A DNA stretch of 64,000 nt from Larix kaempferi (Eukaryota > Streptophyta > Pinopsida > Pinales > Pinaceae). The first letter of the stretch is position 1. Every line of letters starts with the position of its first letter. Below the pieces are notes generated by a model. It saw nothing but the letters and a program-made list of their open reading frames with translations. It searched no databases and was not told where the DNA came from. Shown here in pieces: positions 1 to 13,394 of this stretch. Both the position numbers and the translations under genes were made by a program. The stretch covers positions 22,157,001-22,221,000 of the forward strand of contig BSBM01000904.1 of assembly GCA_027924585.1 (NCBI GenBank). Direction: 5' to 3'.

Positions 1-3000
1 TAGACGGGCTACCATACATTATTTTTCTGATTCCAGTACACTTTTTAGCCAGTTCCCTTACATTGAGATGCTGAGATGAGCATCTATTATGGATCATGAT
101 TATATTATGGACAACAATTTTGTTCCCCATGCCATGACTGAGTTTCAGGACACTTAGAGAGATGACCGATGTAGCCATTTAGCCATTTATACAGAGCAGT
201 CAGTATTGCCCAGAGTTACAGCAGCAGTTTCAGAGGACAGATGTTGGTTTAGATTATGTGCATTCAGGTATATGACTCAACAGGTATATTCTGGTATTAT
301 GGTTATATTGCTTTTATATTCATTCTTGTAGCATATCTTAGCATTTAGTATCATGATCTGGCGATCATATAGATATGTGGACTTGGTTGTATCTTTATAT
401 ATATATCATATTGTCCCCACTCAGATTTAGAAGTTCACTACCCGTACTCATTGGTTTTACCCTCCCTAGGGAGAATAGAGGTGATCATTCCCACCATACT
501 TTGGCTTGCTATTGTTGGTCTCATTATTCACTGTCTTCATCCATCCATTTCCTACCAATTTGTTTATTACCTTGACTTACTACTTGATTAGTGGCATGCA
601 GGACCTTCCCCCACTTTAACCTCTGTGTTGGATAAGATTCCCTGTTTATTTGTGTCTCGGCTCTGAGTTGGTGACAGAACTTACCTTTGGTGAGTTGGAT
701 TGTAGTCTTAAATCATTTTGGTCGGTTGTCCCGATGTTTGGCACTGATACGAACTCCCCCTAGTCACTTAAGATGTGTTCACTAAAACTGAAAGCTCATG
801 TACTACTTATGGAAACTTATGTAAATTCGCCCAGGAAACTGTAAACTTTAGAATGTGTTTATCAACACACGTGAATAACGGGCATGAGCAATGAAAAGAT
901 AAAAATACTCCTTGAAGAGTATAATGAAAGGTCCAAAAAAGCAATGGTTCTTAAACTCTATATCTAAATGATTGTTGACCTTATATGTATATGTACAAAC
1001 GTGCCCTAGATGCAAGCTGCAATTAGTTGTGCTTATCAGCACACATGAGATCCGAAGGGTTATGTAGGCCAAAAAGGCCATGGAATGAAATCAATGGATC
1101 CTAATGAAACTGGATCATCTTTTATAAAAATAGACATGGTGCCTAAGTTGAATAAGCACTCTTTGAACAACTTACCCATCTGTGAGGACACTGCCATCCC
1201 CCGTGTTATTGCTTGTCCAACACATGTTAGAGTGTGTATCCCCTTTCCATTTCTAAAGTGTCACAATGTCAAGTTAGTAGTCATCCCTTAGCCTAGCCTT
1301 TTTATTTTTAGCTCTCACCCTTCACTAGCAAATTGATCACAACTGTGAAGTGAGTATGGTCTTGAAAAGTCTGGTCTGAGTAATAATAATAATTAATGAC
1401 CTTATATATTTGGTTTTAGATCGCCAATAATGATTACTTCTTGTTATAAATGTTACTTGAATGAATTGTAGAGCATGCTTTAACCTTTGACATCTTGCAG
1501 TAGTTTGATGATAGCTTGAGTTATATTTTGGGTCATGTTGACTTGGTCAAACCCAGTTTGACCCAAAAGTCAACTATAGGACATGAGGTGGCAGACCTCC
1601 GATGATACAGAGATATGATATATGGTCTAGTATAGGTCACCAGTTGGTTCTATGCAGTGGTTTCAGGCTTATGATGATGGTTTGTGCTTTTCAGCACTTT
1701 TACAGATTATTATTATTTGGTCTGTCAGATATGATGGATATTTATTTTTGATCATGCAGAGATCTATATGGTGTATGAGTACACATCTTGGATAGATTTG
1801 GGCTCTCTGAGTCCAATGAGACATTCTGTTTTCAGTTTCGGGTAGTTACAGTGATTTTTAGCCTCAGTTGGCTATCCTAGTGCAGTTTTGGCCTATCAGA
1901 GGCCTTGTCAGAGCAGGGATGAGATTTGATGGGTTCACCTAGGGTGCTATGCATGGTGGGGGTGGTCCAGCCACTTGATATTACCATATTACCCCCCCTC
2001 CCAGAGATCCCGGTGGCCTCGCCTTGACAACGCAGGCACTCCAGGAGGCAGTTTGGGCAGTTTCACACTTCCCAAGGAAGACTAGAAATGGTAAAAATGG
2101 CTACTGAGGGATTCAATTTGGGCTACTGAGGAAAGGGATTGGCATGGGATGATGTTTGATGATGAGTGGTATGTCTTCCACACCTTCTCTAGCAGTTTCA
2201 GCTTCCAGTGGGACCCACACCCATCACTCCGACATTTTATATGGATTTCTGGAGCCTCCAAAGGCTCATGACTTTCCCAAAGAGGCACGATTTGGTGCTT
2301 AGAGCATTATTTTATTGATATTGCGCCATGGGGATTGACCAAGGGAGTTATAAATTACCCCTTGGACCCACCATGAACTAGATCTTATGTTTATTCATTG
2401 ACATTTGGTGGGACCCCCTCTACTAGGGAGATTTGGTCCATTGATCTATTATGTTGTTATATTGATCCATGTACTTTTATGTTGAGCTCATCTCAACCAT
2501 TGATTAGATAACTTTGATCTTTTAATCTTAGCCATCCATTCAAAAGGTGGTTAGGGTTTTGGTGTCTCTCCATCCTATTTAAAGGAGAGAGCTCCTCATT
2601 GTAAAGGGGACTTTTGGCTCTGGATTATTGGAATAGAAAAATGCTATTGCATCTACTTGTCTTGTGGTGGTGAATGCTTTTGGAGTTCGACTGTTTGTTC
2701 TTCCTTTGCATTGGGTTATTGGAGATTATCTTGCTATCTTTTGTCCATGTATTTTTCATTTACAGGTGGAGGCTGAATTGGTTCAAGGAGGACGCATTGG
2801 GTAGGGGAAGACTCTCCCTGCCTCTTCTTTGGGTTTCTTTGAATCGATTTCCTTGGCTTGACAGGTAGAGGAGGGCGCACGTGTGGACTAGGGCATCACT
2901 TCAAAAGCAAGAAAAATCAAAGATCTCCCATTTGATCTCTGCAGGAACATTCCTCTTACAACATGGAAACCTCATCCATCACACAGGTATGATCTCAAGG

Positions 3001-3682
3001 TAAATTTCTCATTCCATTATCTATCCATTTGTCTAAGTCATTAAAACCCTCGTGCTTAAAACCCTCATTTTACATTTTTTTTTAGATCTACTTGGATCTA
3101 GTTGGCTTTTGGGTAAGATATTGAAAACCCATCTCAATAGCATCCACGGAAATTCGGATCTATAGTTTGGTGTGGATTGGCTTCCATTTGACCCCTTTCC
3201 CAAGGCACATTAGCCTCTCCAAGTGAGGTCGCACTCCTTGGTTGGGTGAGTTTGCTAGGTTCCAAGATCTGGGTAGGTGAGATCCCACGTGATTTGAACT
3301 ATCCTCAGTTGATAACCTACCCCTAGTGCTTCACCTTGTGGGCCCCATTCCTCATTTTGAGGGTTGTGCCCTACTTGGGTCACTTGGTGATGCATTTTGA
3401 ATCTCAGATCTACTGAGATCTAGCCATTGGATGACCTTGATCTTCAAAACCCACCTTGCTTTACATCTTGACAACCCCAATCTACAATTTGGTGGACATC
3501 CGACTCCATTTGGCCCAATTTCCAAGGCACTGATCCTTCTCCTAAGGCTCACAATTTTTTTGGGTTGTGAGATTTTTTTGTGGGTTGATCTCTGTCTGGT
3601 TGCTTGCACACTTAGATACTGTCATATCCATCTATCAAGCATAGCTAGAAAGCCCTAACTGTCAGATCTCTGATTTGGGACA
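1..3682 (+). mobile_element. Old family-1 LTR 'A', first part (cut by window start, interrupted at 3682)
   Basis: This stretch matches, with many substitutions and indels, the sense-orientation LTR best preserved at 29979-34482. Base 1 corresponds to a point about 20 bases inside that LTR. The TATA-like stretch followed by the 'GGAGAGAGC' leader is at about 2576-2592. The copy is interrupted by solo LTR B and resumes at 8216, where the alignment to 34060-34100 of copy C continues. Divergence is clearly higher than among the other family-1 LTRs, so this is the oldest copy. It holds no gene; the short ORFs are not conserved between copies. Whether it is a solo LTR or a 3' LTR cannot be told because its start lies outside the window. 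Confidence 0.85.
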
Positions 3683-6600
3683 TGTTATCACCTAAGCTGT
3701 AGTTACCCCTATGGATGTATCCAGTCATGGATGGCAATAGGGAAGGGCAACTCAAAAGGTGCAACCACGATCACCTCGACCTCCAGTATATGGTTGTCAC
3801 GCCAGTCGAGGCAACCTTCGCTTTATGTTATCTAGCCCAGACAACAAAGGGGGAGACCCGATCTACTCCCGACAGGAGAGATCAAAACCAAAACACCAAA
3901 TCAGGGTATTTCTAAGTGAAGTTAGGTGTATGGTTTATCCTAGACCTTATAGGTTGAAGTCACAAGCCAAGTGAGGGGTTCAATAGGTATAGCTTTGGTT
4001 CATGGTTGATGTGAGAGTGACTTATAATGTTTGAAGTGAGATCTAGGGCTAGTGTACTAGTACAATGTCAGAAGACTCACTGCCTTGGGAACCGTGTCCA
4101 GTGCAGGGTTATTTAAGGGTTGTATTGGGGCTAACTAGTACAAATGACAAGCTTGACCATGATACATGACAGCTTCAAAGGTTTAGTTCACCATGCATAG
4201 GTCAAACCAAAAGTCAATCCAACAATCTAGGAAAGCTGAATTAACTTGGAGAGAAACCAGTGCCTTGGGAATTGGGAAGTGGAGTCAAAGTAGGGTTGAC
4301 TTGAGGTTTAGGACTCCTAGTACTTGGGACAGGTAGACAATAGAGGTCTTGATGGATGAATGTATCTAGATCTAGGTTTGACCCAAGTGGGACCACAATC
4401 CCTTAAAACAAGGAATGCAATCCCCAAGGCAAGATTTGACAAAGTGATAGTCTAGACCTAGGTTTTGAATTATTCCTGTTCCAAATCCGCAAGAATCTCA
4501 AATACCCACGTCCTAGAAGTGGACAAACTCACTTCTCCAAGGTGGTGCGACTTTACCCAAGGAGGCTTAAATTGAGGGTTAGGTAGGTCAAGACAAGTCG
4601 GATGGCATCCAAACTTTAGATCCGGGTAGGTTAGTCAAGTAGGAGTATGGATCTATAATTTCGTGGTAATCCAACGGTTAGATCTTAGTAGATCTGAGTT
4701 TGAGGGATCCAAGTGGTCCAAAATGGGGATTAAATCCCTTAAAATGTGGAATGGGGCCCACAAGGTGAATTTCAGAAAAGTAACAACCTGGGTGTATGTT
4801 ATTGGATGTGTAGATGACGAATCAAGTGGAATCTCAAACACCCATCACCTAGATCTAGGTCAACTTGCTCAACTAGTGAAGTGCGCCTTGCTTGGGAGAA
4901 GCTAAGTTGGCATGGGAGAGGGGTCAAACGGAAGCCAATCCTCACCAAACTATAGATCCGGGATGCCGTGGATGCTACAGAGGTGGGTTTTCAATATTAT
5001 GCCCAATAACCCACTAGATCTAAGTAAATCTGAGAAAATGTAAAAATGGGGTTTTGATTAATTAGGGGTTTTAAGTGTTTTTGACAATTGGATAGATCAT
5101 GGAGATAGAACTTACCTTGAGATCATACCTGAGTGATGTGGATGAGATGCCTTGATGTTGAGGAAGATTCCCGCAGAGATCAAATGAGAGATTGTTGATT
5201 TGCTTGCCGATTTGATGCCCTAGCCCACAAGTGCACCTTCCTCTACCTGTCAAACCAAGGAATGAAGATTCAATCAGTAAGATCAAGTATGGAAGAAATA
5301 CAAGAGAAATGCAAATAGTAACATGAAATAGAAGGTCCTGGGACAGTAATACTCCCTGTTACCAACGAAGAGCTCCAAAGAAGAAGTAGGGAGAGTCTTC
5401 CCCTACCAATACCTCCTCCTCCAAGCAAATCGGCCTCCACCTGTAGATGCAAAAATCGTGGTACAAAGATATGGCAAACAAGATCTTCAATAACTCAGTG
5501 CAAAGGAAGAACCAACGAACGAACACCAAAAACATTCACCACAACACTGGAGATAGATGCAATAATAATTTTCTATTCCAATAATCCAGAGCCAAAAGTG
5601 CCTTTACAATGAGAGGCTCTCTCCTTTAAATAGGAAGGAGAGGCACCAAAACCCTAACCACTTTTTGAATGAGTGGCTAAGATTAAAAGATACAAATGTC
5701 TAATCAATGGTTGAGATGAGCTCAACAATAAAATAAATGGATCACTAATAAAATATAATGTAAGTGGACAAAATCGCCCTATAAGAGGGGAATCCCACCA
5801 AATCATGATGATAAAATATCATAAGAGGCTTATGGTGGGTCCAAGGGGTAATTTTATCCCTCCTTGGTCAATCCCCATAGCACAATAACCAAAAAATAAT
5901 CATGAATGTACCAAATCGTGCCTCCATAGTGAAGTCGTGGTCCTCAAAAGACCTCAAAAAATCCACAGAAAGTGCCATAAGTGATGGGATGCGGACCCCG
6001 ATGAAGCTGAAACTGCTGGAGAAGGTGTGGAAGGTCCCGATCTATCATCACTGATCATCCCATGCCATAACTTTGCCTCAGTAGCCCAAATCGATTTCCT
6101 CAATAGCCATTTCTACCAATCCTGAAATGCCTCGGGAAGCGTGAAACTGCCCCAAACAGCCTCCTGGAGTGCTGGCGCTGTCAAGGTGAGGGCACCAATG
6201 TGTCTGGAAGGGGGGTAATATGGTAAAAACAAGTGGCTGGACCACCCCCTCCATCATCAGCGCCCTAGGTCAACCAGATAAAAATCACATCTGCTCCGAC
6301 AAGGCCTCCGACAAGCCAAAACTGCACTAGGACAGCCTACTGAGGCTAAATCATCACTGTAAGTGCCCGGAACTGAAAACAAACTGTCCCATTGGACTCA
6401 GAAGGTCCAAATCCATCCAAGATGTGTACTCATACACCATATGAATCTCTGCATGATCAAAATAAATATCCAATATACCAGATCAAGGCCAATAATAATG
6501 CGCTGTACATATACAAACACTGCTGTAACCCCAGAATCATCATCATAACCCTGTAACTGCTGCATAGAGTCATCATGTATGTATACATAGACCATATATC

Positions 6601-8215
6601 ATCTATCCATATCATCATAAGGTCCAACATCTCATGTCCCATGGTCCTCCATGATCAAACTAGGTCTAACCAAGACCAAATATAACTCAGATCATCATCA
6701 ATAGCTGCTGCAAAGTGTCAAGGTTAATATATGCTCTACAACTTATTAAATAACAATTATAACACAGAGTAATCATGATTGGCGATCTAAATCCAAATAT
6801 ATAGTGTCGTTAATTATTATTATTACTCAGACTAGACTTTCAGGATCATACTCACTTCATAGTTGTGATCAATTTGCTAGTGAAGGGTGAAGGCTGAATT
6901 AACTGGCTAGGCTAAGGGATGACTTAACTGTCTTGACTTTGTGACACTTTGGCAAGGGAAAGGGAATACACCATAGTATATACTGAATGAGCAATAACAC
7001 AGGGAATGGCGGTGTCTCACAAATGGATGAGTTGTTTAAAGAGGGTTTATTCACCTTCGCAGATGCGCACAATCCATAATACAAATAAGGCCAACAATTG
7101 TTTAGATATAGCATTTAAGTTCCATTGCTTTTTGGGCCTGAAGTTTCCATAGCCTTGATCTATGTGTGTTTACAAACACATTGCATAGATTTACATTTTT
7201 CTTTTAGGCTTTCTACTGCAGGTGTGTTTTTAAGGCACTTGTTTACCTGAGCACTTCTAGGTGTGTCATGGACAGCTTGTTTACCTAGGTATTTATTTTC
7301 CACAAGATATAACATTTTATTTTTATGGCCATTTTTATTTGGCACGCCTTTCATTCATGTGTGTTCACAAACACATTGCATGAATGGGCTTTTCATACAA
7401 GATATAGCATTTCATTTTTCCAGATTTTGTATTCATGGCAGCACTAAAAGTTTCAGGTTTAGCCAACACAACTTTAGTGACTAGGGGGAATTCACAAGGA
7501 ACTCCAACTCACCATAGGTAAGTTTTGTCACCAACTCAGAGCCGAGACACAATAAACGAGGAAGCTCATCCAATACAGAGGCTACAGTGGGGAAAAGTCC
7601 TCCATGCCACTAGTCAAGTAGTAAGTCAGGGTGATAATCTAAAAGGTAGGCCATGGATGGATGAAGACAATGAATAATGAAGCCAACACTAGCAAGCCAA
7701 GGTATGGTTGAATGATCACCGCTATTCTCCCTAAGGAGGGTAAAACCAATGAGTATAAATAGTGAACTTCTAAGTCTGAGTAGGGACAATGTAATATTTA
7801 TAATAGATCGACCAGGTCCAAATATCTATATGATCGCCAAATCATGACACTGAGTGCTAAGACATGTTATAAGAATAAGTATAAAAGCAATCTAACCATA
7901 ACACCATGATATACCTGCTGAGTCATATACCTGAAAGCTCATCAACCTGTACCACCACCTGTCCTCTGGAACTGCTGCTGCAACTCTGAACACTACTGAC
8001 TGCTCTGTACAAATGGTATAATGGCTATATCGGTCATCTCTCTGAGTGTCCTGAGACTCAGTCATGGCATGGGAAATCAACTGCTATCCACAATATGATA
8101 GTGATCCAATATAGATGCTCATCTCAGCATCTCAAATGTAAGGGAACTGGCTGAATAGTGTACTGGAATGAGAAAAATAATGTATGGTAGCCCGGCTACT
8201 ATATATGTGATAACA
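3683..8215 (-). mobile_element. Solo LTR 'B' of family 1, with target-site duplication
   Basis: A 4533-bp LTR runs from TGTTATCACC to GTGATAACA and is flanked on both sides by the 5-bp duplication GGACA (3678-3682 and 8216-8220). It is colinear with the two LTRs of the intact element at 17771-29488 and has the same orientation, so its transcriptional sense is minus (the promoter-like CTATTTAAAG lies at about 5626-5635 on the minus strand). No internal region follows at either side, so it is a solo LTR left by LTR-LTR recombination. It sits inside the older LTR A. It has no coding capacity. Confidence 0.93.
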
Positions 8216-9389
8216 GGACACTTTCCCTATTTTAAGGGTCACGTTTCCCAAGGCAGTTGATTTTGACGTTTTGAAACTAGCTTTGAATCCTGGATGTTCG
8301 GATATCCACATCATCTTTTTCAGGATCTTGCATGCAATTAGGGTTTGCATGCAAATTCTATGGTTTGCATGCACTTTGCATGCATCCCAGTCACCAGGTT
8401 GATGCCTCCAGCACCTTAACCACCTTATTCTAGCACCCGGGAGCCACTTACTTCAGAGTTTTAGCCCTCCTAGTCAGGAAGGCGCCCACTTCTCACCTAC
8501 TGCCAGAGAAGGGCGCACTTCTTCACCTATCACTGTAGTTCCACTTCAGTTACACTCAGTTAGATCCGATTCTCCCTGATTTGAGGCTAGTTTCACTCCC
8601 GACTGACTGTTTCACTTCTGTTGGACCTCCAGATTGACTAGATGACTTGTTCTGACTTCAGTTAGCCTCCCATGCGCCCTCCACTGAGCCCACTTCCCTA
8701 TATCAGTGCTACACACTTTAGTTACACATGTTACACTCAGTTAGACTCAGATTGACACCTGGATGACTAGTTCTTGTGCATTGATGACCACCACCGATTG
8801 ATGATGAGGATTCCTAGTTGGAGTCAAGCTACTCCATTCAGTGATTCGAATGACCTCCTTAGGCAATTCGAATTGCTCAGTCATTGTTACTGTATTGTAT
8901 TGTAATTATTCACCCTCATTGGGATATTGAGCACTACTGCATGTTTTGCACAGTTTTACACCATATTTTCTATGTTCATTTGTTGTGATTGATTTACTTG
9001 TTCATGAGATCTGCTGTGACTAATTTTACACTGGAATCATACTTAATTCTAGAATCACTGTGTGTCATCTTTCCTTATCACATCACACCTTTCCTAAACC
9101 TCCATAGTGGTCCTACTTCCTTAATTCTAGGGTTCCATACCTGTCACCCTACGTACTTCATTAGATTGATTTGATCTAGTGATTGGGTTGATCTCTCCTA
9201 TCGGGAGTAGATATGGGTCTCCCCCTTGCTATCTTGGCTTTGATAGCTAAAGCGAAGAGTGCCTTGGTTGGCGTGACAACCATCTTTTTGGAAACCAAGG
9301 CTCTCTTGGTTCACCACTTTAATTGCATGTCCCCTCTACCATCCACCTTGGATCCATCTGTAGGAGCAACTACAAGATTGGTGATAATA
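8216..9389 (+). mobile_element. Old family-1 LTR 'A', second part
   Basis: The stretch continues LTR A after the insertion of solo LTR B. It aligns to the last ~1 kb of copy C (about 34060-34482), including the segment around 9190-9300 that corresponds to 34280-34370. It ends in GGTGATAATA, a C-to-T decayed form of the family ending GGTGATAACA. Extra sequence at about 8270-8950 has no obvious counterpart in the younger copies. No primer-binding site follows the LTR end. Confidence 0.8.
8327..8384. promoter_or_regulatory. Cluster of four TTGCATGCA (RY-type) motifs
   Basis: Four copies of TTGCATGCA or TTTGCATGCA occur within 58 bases (starting near 8328, 8344, 8364 and 8375). CATGCA is the core of the RY element bound by plant B3-domain factors of the ABI3/FUS3/LEC2 group; that is family knowledge. 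Regulatory activity here is untested, and the motifs may only be a short repeat inside the old LTR. Confidence 0.35.
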
Positions 9390-10680
9390 TGACTATTGTT
9401 GGCATGTGGACATCATCTTTAGGCTCTTAGATGGGCACCTTAGCTTTAGTAGCAATTATCTTTTGACAAAGTGCCCAAAAATGTGCCATTAGATGCAAAG
9501 TGGCCATGGGATTTCCAAAACGTGGTTATAATAGAAAATCCTATAAATATTGAGTAAGCTGGCAATTTCAAAACTGTCATTTAAAGATCCGCACCACATT
9601 TTGTCCACATGTGCCATTTGGAAGGTCTGTTTTCACTCGAAGAGCCGCACATCCCTATTTCTTGGGTATGTCCCACCTTTGGAACTAGTTTACACATGTT
9701 TGATGGGATGTTTCCCTTGGAGAAGACACTTTACATACCCCTCTTATTATGTTATTCATTGTTGACTTCACAACATGAGTGGGTTATGTACTTGAATTAT
9801 TTTATTGTATTGCTTGGAGGGGAAAGTGGATCTAACCACTTTTTGGAAATTTTGCTGAGCAAATGGTAGATCTAGTATAAAGAATTATTATTTTATTATA
9901 AAGGAAGTCGAGCTAACTTTCTATATAAGGAGTAGCCCTTCGTCATTCATTCTCATAATTGGATCGTGGGATAAATCCCTTAGAGGTTAGTTGAATAAGT
10001 TTTGTTTTCTCATGGTTGGTTGATCAAAGAACTCCATTGGACGATTTTGTTGGTGTTGATGTTTCATTGATGGATAGGATCTTCAAATGTTAATGGTATT
10101 GAGAACTAATGGAGTAAGTCCTTTCTCTTTTAAGTGGTGATTATCAATTGGAAATGTTGAGTTGTGGCATGTCTGTCATTTCTTGGATGTATTCTCTCTT
10201 ATCTCTTGCTTGACAAGTATCCCTTTAAGACTATTTGAAAACATCTTCACTATGGTTTTCCTTTGTTAGATTTATGAAGTTGGTGAATCAATTAGAGAGT
10301 GACCTAGGTTTGTATCCTAACCCTTTCTAATCAAATTTTAAGCATCATAAGAGCCTTGGTTGATCCAATTTTCTCCAATGGATAAGGCACTAGTTCCTTA
10401 TCCTTCTATCCATGTTTATTTCCTATACTTTAAAATTAAATAAATCATTTTCTTGGAAATACTCTTCATTCACCTTGTATTTCATAGTCCAATTTCTAGT
10501 GATCTTATCTAGGGAAGGCCCCCTTGAGTTGGAGGAGAGCCAACCTAAATTGTAGAAGATGGTTGGTGAGGTGATAGTGGCCCCCTCTTAGTTTCATCAA
10601 AACCATACCTTGATCTTTATGACTTTATTTATCTCTAAGGGTGTGAGTTTGGATTATGTTACTACCCACTTTGAATTATA
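9390..10680 (+). mobile_element. Decayed family-2 LTR fragment
   Basis: The inverse complement of parts of this stretch matches other family-2 copies. 9405-9560 resembles 48125-48260. 9850-9960, containing the TATA-like CTATATAAGG near 9922, resembles 48030-48110 and 51920-52020. 10500-10620 resembles 36280-36360 and 51290-51380. The sense is therefore plus. No coding sequence was recognised, and the boundaries are approximate. Confidence 0.6.
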
Positions 10681-11084
10681 TGATCAATAGACAAAAGATG
10701 ACAAAGAACTAGGGAGCCCTCAGTTCCACGATCTAGCTCAAGCACTCTTTTGTTCCTTATTTTTATCTTGTAGATATCTTTTTCTCATGGTCAAAAGATG
10801 ATGATTGTAAAATGACATGACATCCTATTATATGTGTAAAAGGTCTAGCCCAAATGGATCACCTATCTTAGTACTACTTTGGAGTGTTTTATTGACTTAG
10901 ATGAACTTAGATCCTAGTGATATGAGTTTATCTAGGTTTTTTCACCCAGTTCTCCAAAGCGATGAGTATGTACTAATGCATTTTCCTTAGCTTGGTGTTT
11001 GAGTCCTTAGTTCTGATGTCATTCATGAGTGTGTCGCCATGTTTTTCTTTAAAAAATGTCTTTTTAGATCTCTCGGGGGGTAAA
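10681..11084 (+). mobile_element. 3' internal end of an LTR retrotransposon with polypurine tract
   Basis: This noncoding stretch ends in GGGGGGTAAA (11075-11084) directly before TGTTGTAAAA. That is the arrangement expected for a polypurine tract primed at the start of a 3' LTR. A frame just upstream ends in a short Ser-Gly-Gly-rich peptide before a stop. No pol domain was recognised. Confidence 0.5.
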
Positions 11085-13394
11085 TGTTGTAAAATTATAT
11101 TAAATGATTAAAGGGGGTGTCAAGCACTTTAGTATACATTATACAACCCTTTAGACTCCCTCATTTAGACTAGAACATCCCTTGGAGACAAAATCCCATG
11201 GATTTTGCATGTTGGAGACATATTTGAGTGAGTTTAGGAGGTTGGTAAAAGGGAATATTCCCTAATTTCCCCCTTGAGTGAGGTGTCATTTCTAATTTGA
11301 TTTGATCTCAATCAATCCCTATTTTGTCCCTTCTTTGTCTCCTAGGTGGCTCATGAGGATCCCTTAAGCTCTAGTTAACTTCATTAGGTGTTAAATTACA
11401 CTCTAGTTAATTCCATGAGGTGTCATATGACACTCTAGTTCACTCCACATCATGAAATTCGCTCCCCTCTTCCTATTTTGGTATTTAAGCAAGCTCTCCC
11501 CTCTCTTTTCTTTGTTGGTTGTTGTTTGATAGTCAAAGATTTGTATTGTTTCTCTCTTGAAGAGCATTAGAATAAAGGAAAGACTAGAGGTCACATCAAT
11601 CTCTCCTTGTGATTGTGTGGTAAACATTTTTTTCTTATGTTATTGCTTAGTTTATTTGTGTAAATTACTCTTGCTAATTGTTGTAGCTTGCATGGTCATT
11701 GAAAGGGCATGGTTGCCCAGTTGACATAGATATATTCTAGATTTGTGTTTATATTTATCTTGTTGATAGAGTGATTGAAAGGTAGTTGTTTTGATTTTTT
11801 TTATCAATTTGGATATTGCTATATTAACACCTTTCAAGTAGGTTACACCATCAAGTTATGAGAAGAGGAAATCCCCTCTCCTTGCATGAGTTGAATTATT
11901 GCAAGTTTTCTAGGAACTTCAAGTAGATTAGAGCAAGCTTTGAGCGTCTCTATTCACTTGAAAACTTTCAAGGCAATCCCCTTAGAGATCGAAGCCTAAG
12001 TGACTCAGTTGCCCACTCCTTGGCATCCTCTTCTCTTTTTCTTCAACCCTCCAAGCTTCAAAGAAAAGGAAAAACTCTTCAAATTTTGTTTGGTTTTGCT
12101 TAAAGCTATTTTCATCTAAAGATCTAATCATTCTAATAGCTTACATGTAACATGAATATAGATATACACTGTTAAAAGTCTTTATCCTAAGCATATCTAA
12201 AAGTACAAGCATTTCTAAATATTGCAATCAAGTCTAATCTTACATGCACTTAGGCTAGTACATAGAATTTGCCTAAAATTGTGTTTTATTTCATTTTTGG
12301 CACTTTTTAGCTCGCTGTCTGCTGTCTGTACAGTCAATAAACATCGTGTTACAGACACTTACGTCCTTGTTGATTTGTTGTACTAACCCCCTAACAAGTG
12401 GTTGCAAGTTCCTCTTTGATTCTGTAGGTAAAACTCACTTTCTGGAGCAACTAAGGAGCAAATTTTCCACCTTTTTGAACTGCTGTTCAGGACATTTTTC
12501 TCGCTGTTTTTGGACAGCAAACACACAATCCAAGGAAGAACCCTTGACCGCCCAATAGTCCAGCCTAGTCAGCTTACTGAAAGAGGTATTTTTCTATTCT
12601 CTTTTCTCCCATATTTTTCTAATATTGTAAGCTTCATTGTTGGCTACTAAGGACCAACAGTAAGTGCTTCTAAAAGCTGATTTAATCAGCTTGTAATCAG
12701 TCTTGGAGGGCGGTGGTGTCACATCCCCCTACCCCCCAAGTCATTTTCGTGTTTTTATTATTTATTTCACATGCAAGTGTTTCTTAGTGTAGGCTAGAGT
12801 TACTAACTCGCCAATCTATATTAAATCACCTTCACTTGGGATTTTAAAATCAATCATAGATTTTTTACTCTTTTTTTCCTCAACATGGGCGTCATTAGTA
12901 ATTAATCCACACCTCCATTTGGTGCTTCAATTTATATAACTGAAATCTAGTCTAGAACTTACCCTAGTAATTAGATCATTTTCTCTTTCAGTTGGTTAAA
13001 TTAGCTTTAAAGATTCCGCACTTGCAAGTAATAATTAGATCACTATCTTTTGATTACAGGCATTGGTCTTTCAAATTTATGTATATCATATATCATGCTA
13101 TGAATGCTAAGTGATCCTGGGTATTATCTTGCTTTCGCTAAGTCTTTATTTTCAATAAATTGTTAAATTAATTTGTTATTTCATTTTTTATAATTAACTC
13201 TTAAATTGCTTCAGAAAGTAATCGGCCTTAGATATTTTGTTTAGGGTCTACTTCCCTTGGCTTTGTTTAGGAATTTTCCTAAACAAAGGAGTTGAGTGTT
13301 GTGGTGGCAATTGCACCTGACTTGAGACTTGCCCCCAAGGCCGTGCTCAGTGGGTTGAAAATTTTCTCACTTTCATGCGGAGTAAGGCATCAAC
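11085..13394 (+). mobile_element. Long LTR, related to family 3 (copy 3d)
   Basis: This putative 3' LTR of about 2.3 kb starts TGTTG and ends CAACA at 13394, directly after a polypurine tract. It shows LTR organisation: a TATA-like TATTTAAGC near 11490, an AATAAAGG signal near 11572, then a long leader. Its last ~200 bases (13200-13394) match the ends of the LTRs at 36454 (inverse), 43000-43201 and 46840-47011. Its first half does not clearly match them, so it is a diverged subfamily. It has no coding sequence; short ORFs near 12350 have no recognisable domain. Confidence 0.6.
13261..13288. repeat. Perfect 13-bp stem / 2-nt loop inverted repeat near LTR end
   Basis: CTTTGTTTAGGAA is followed by TT and then its exact inverse complement. 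The same place in the related LTRs (about 36585-36615 inverse, 43050-43080, 46870-46900) holds an imperfect version of the hairpin, so the structure lies in a conserved block close to the LTR 3' end. Confidence 0.7.

Noticed and set aside
3734-3740. A second complete element formed by LTR A and LTR B
   Set aside because: They are in opposite orientation, directly abutting with B's own target duplication, so they are nested solo LTRs rather than a pair.
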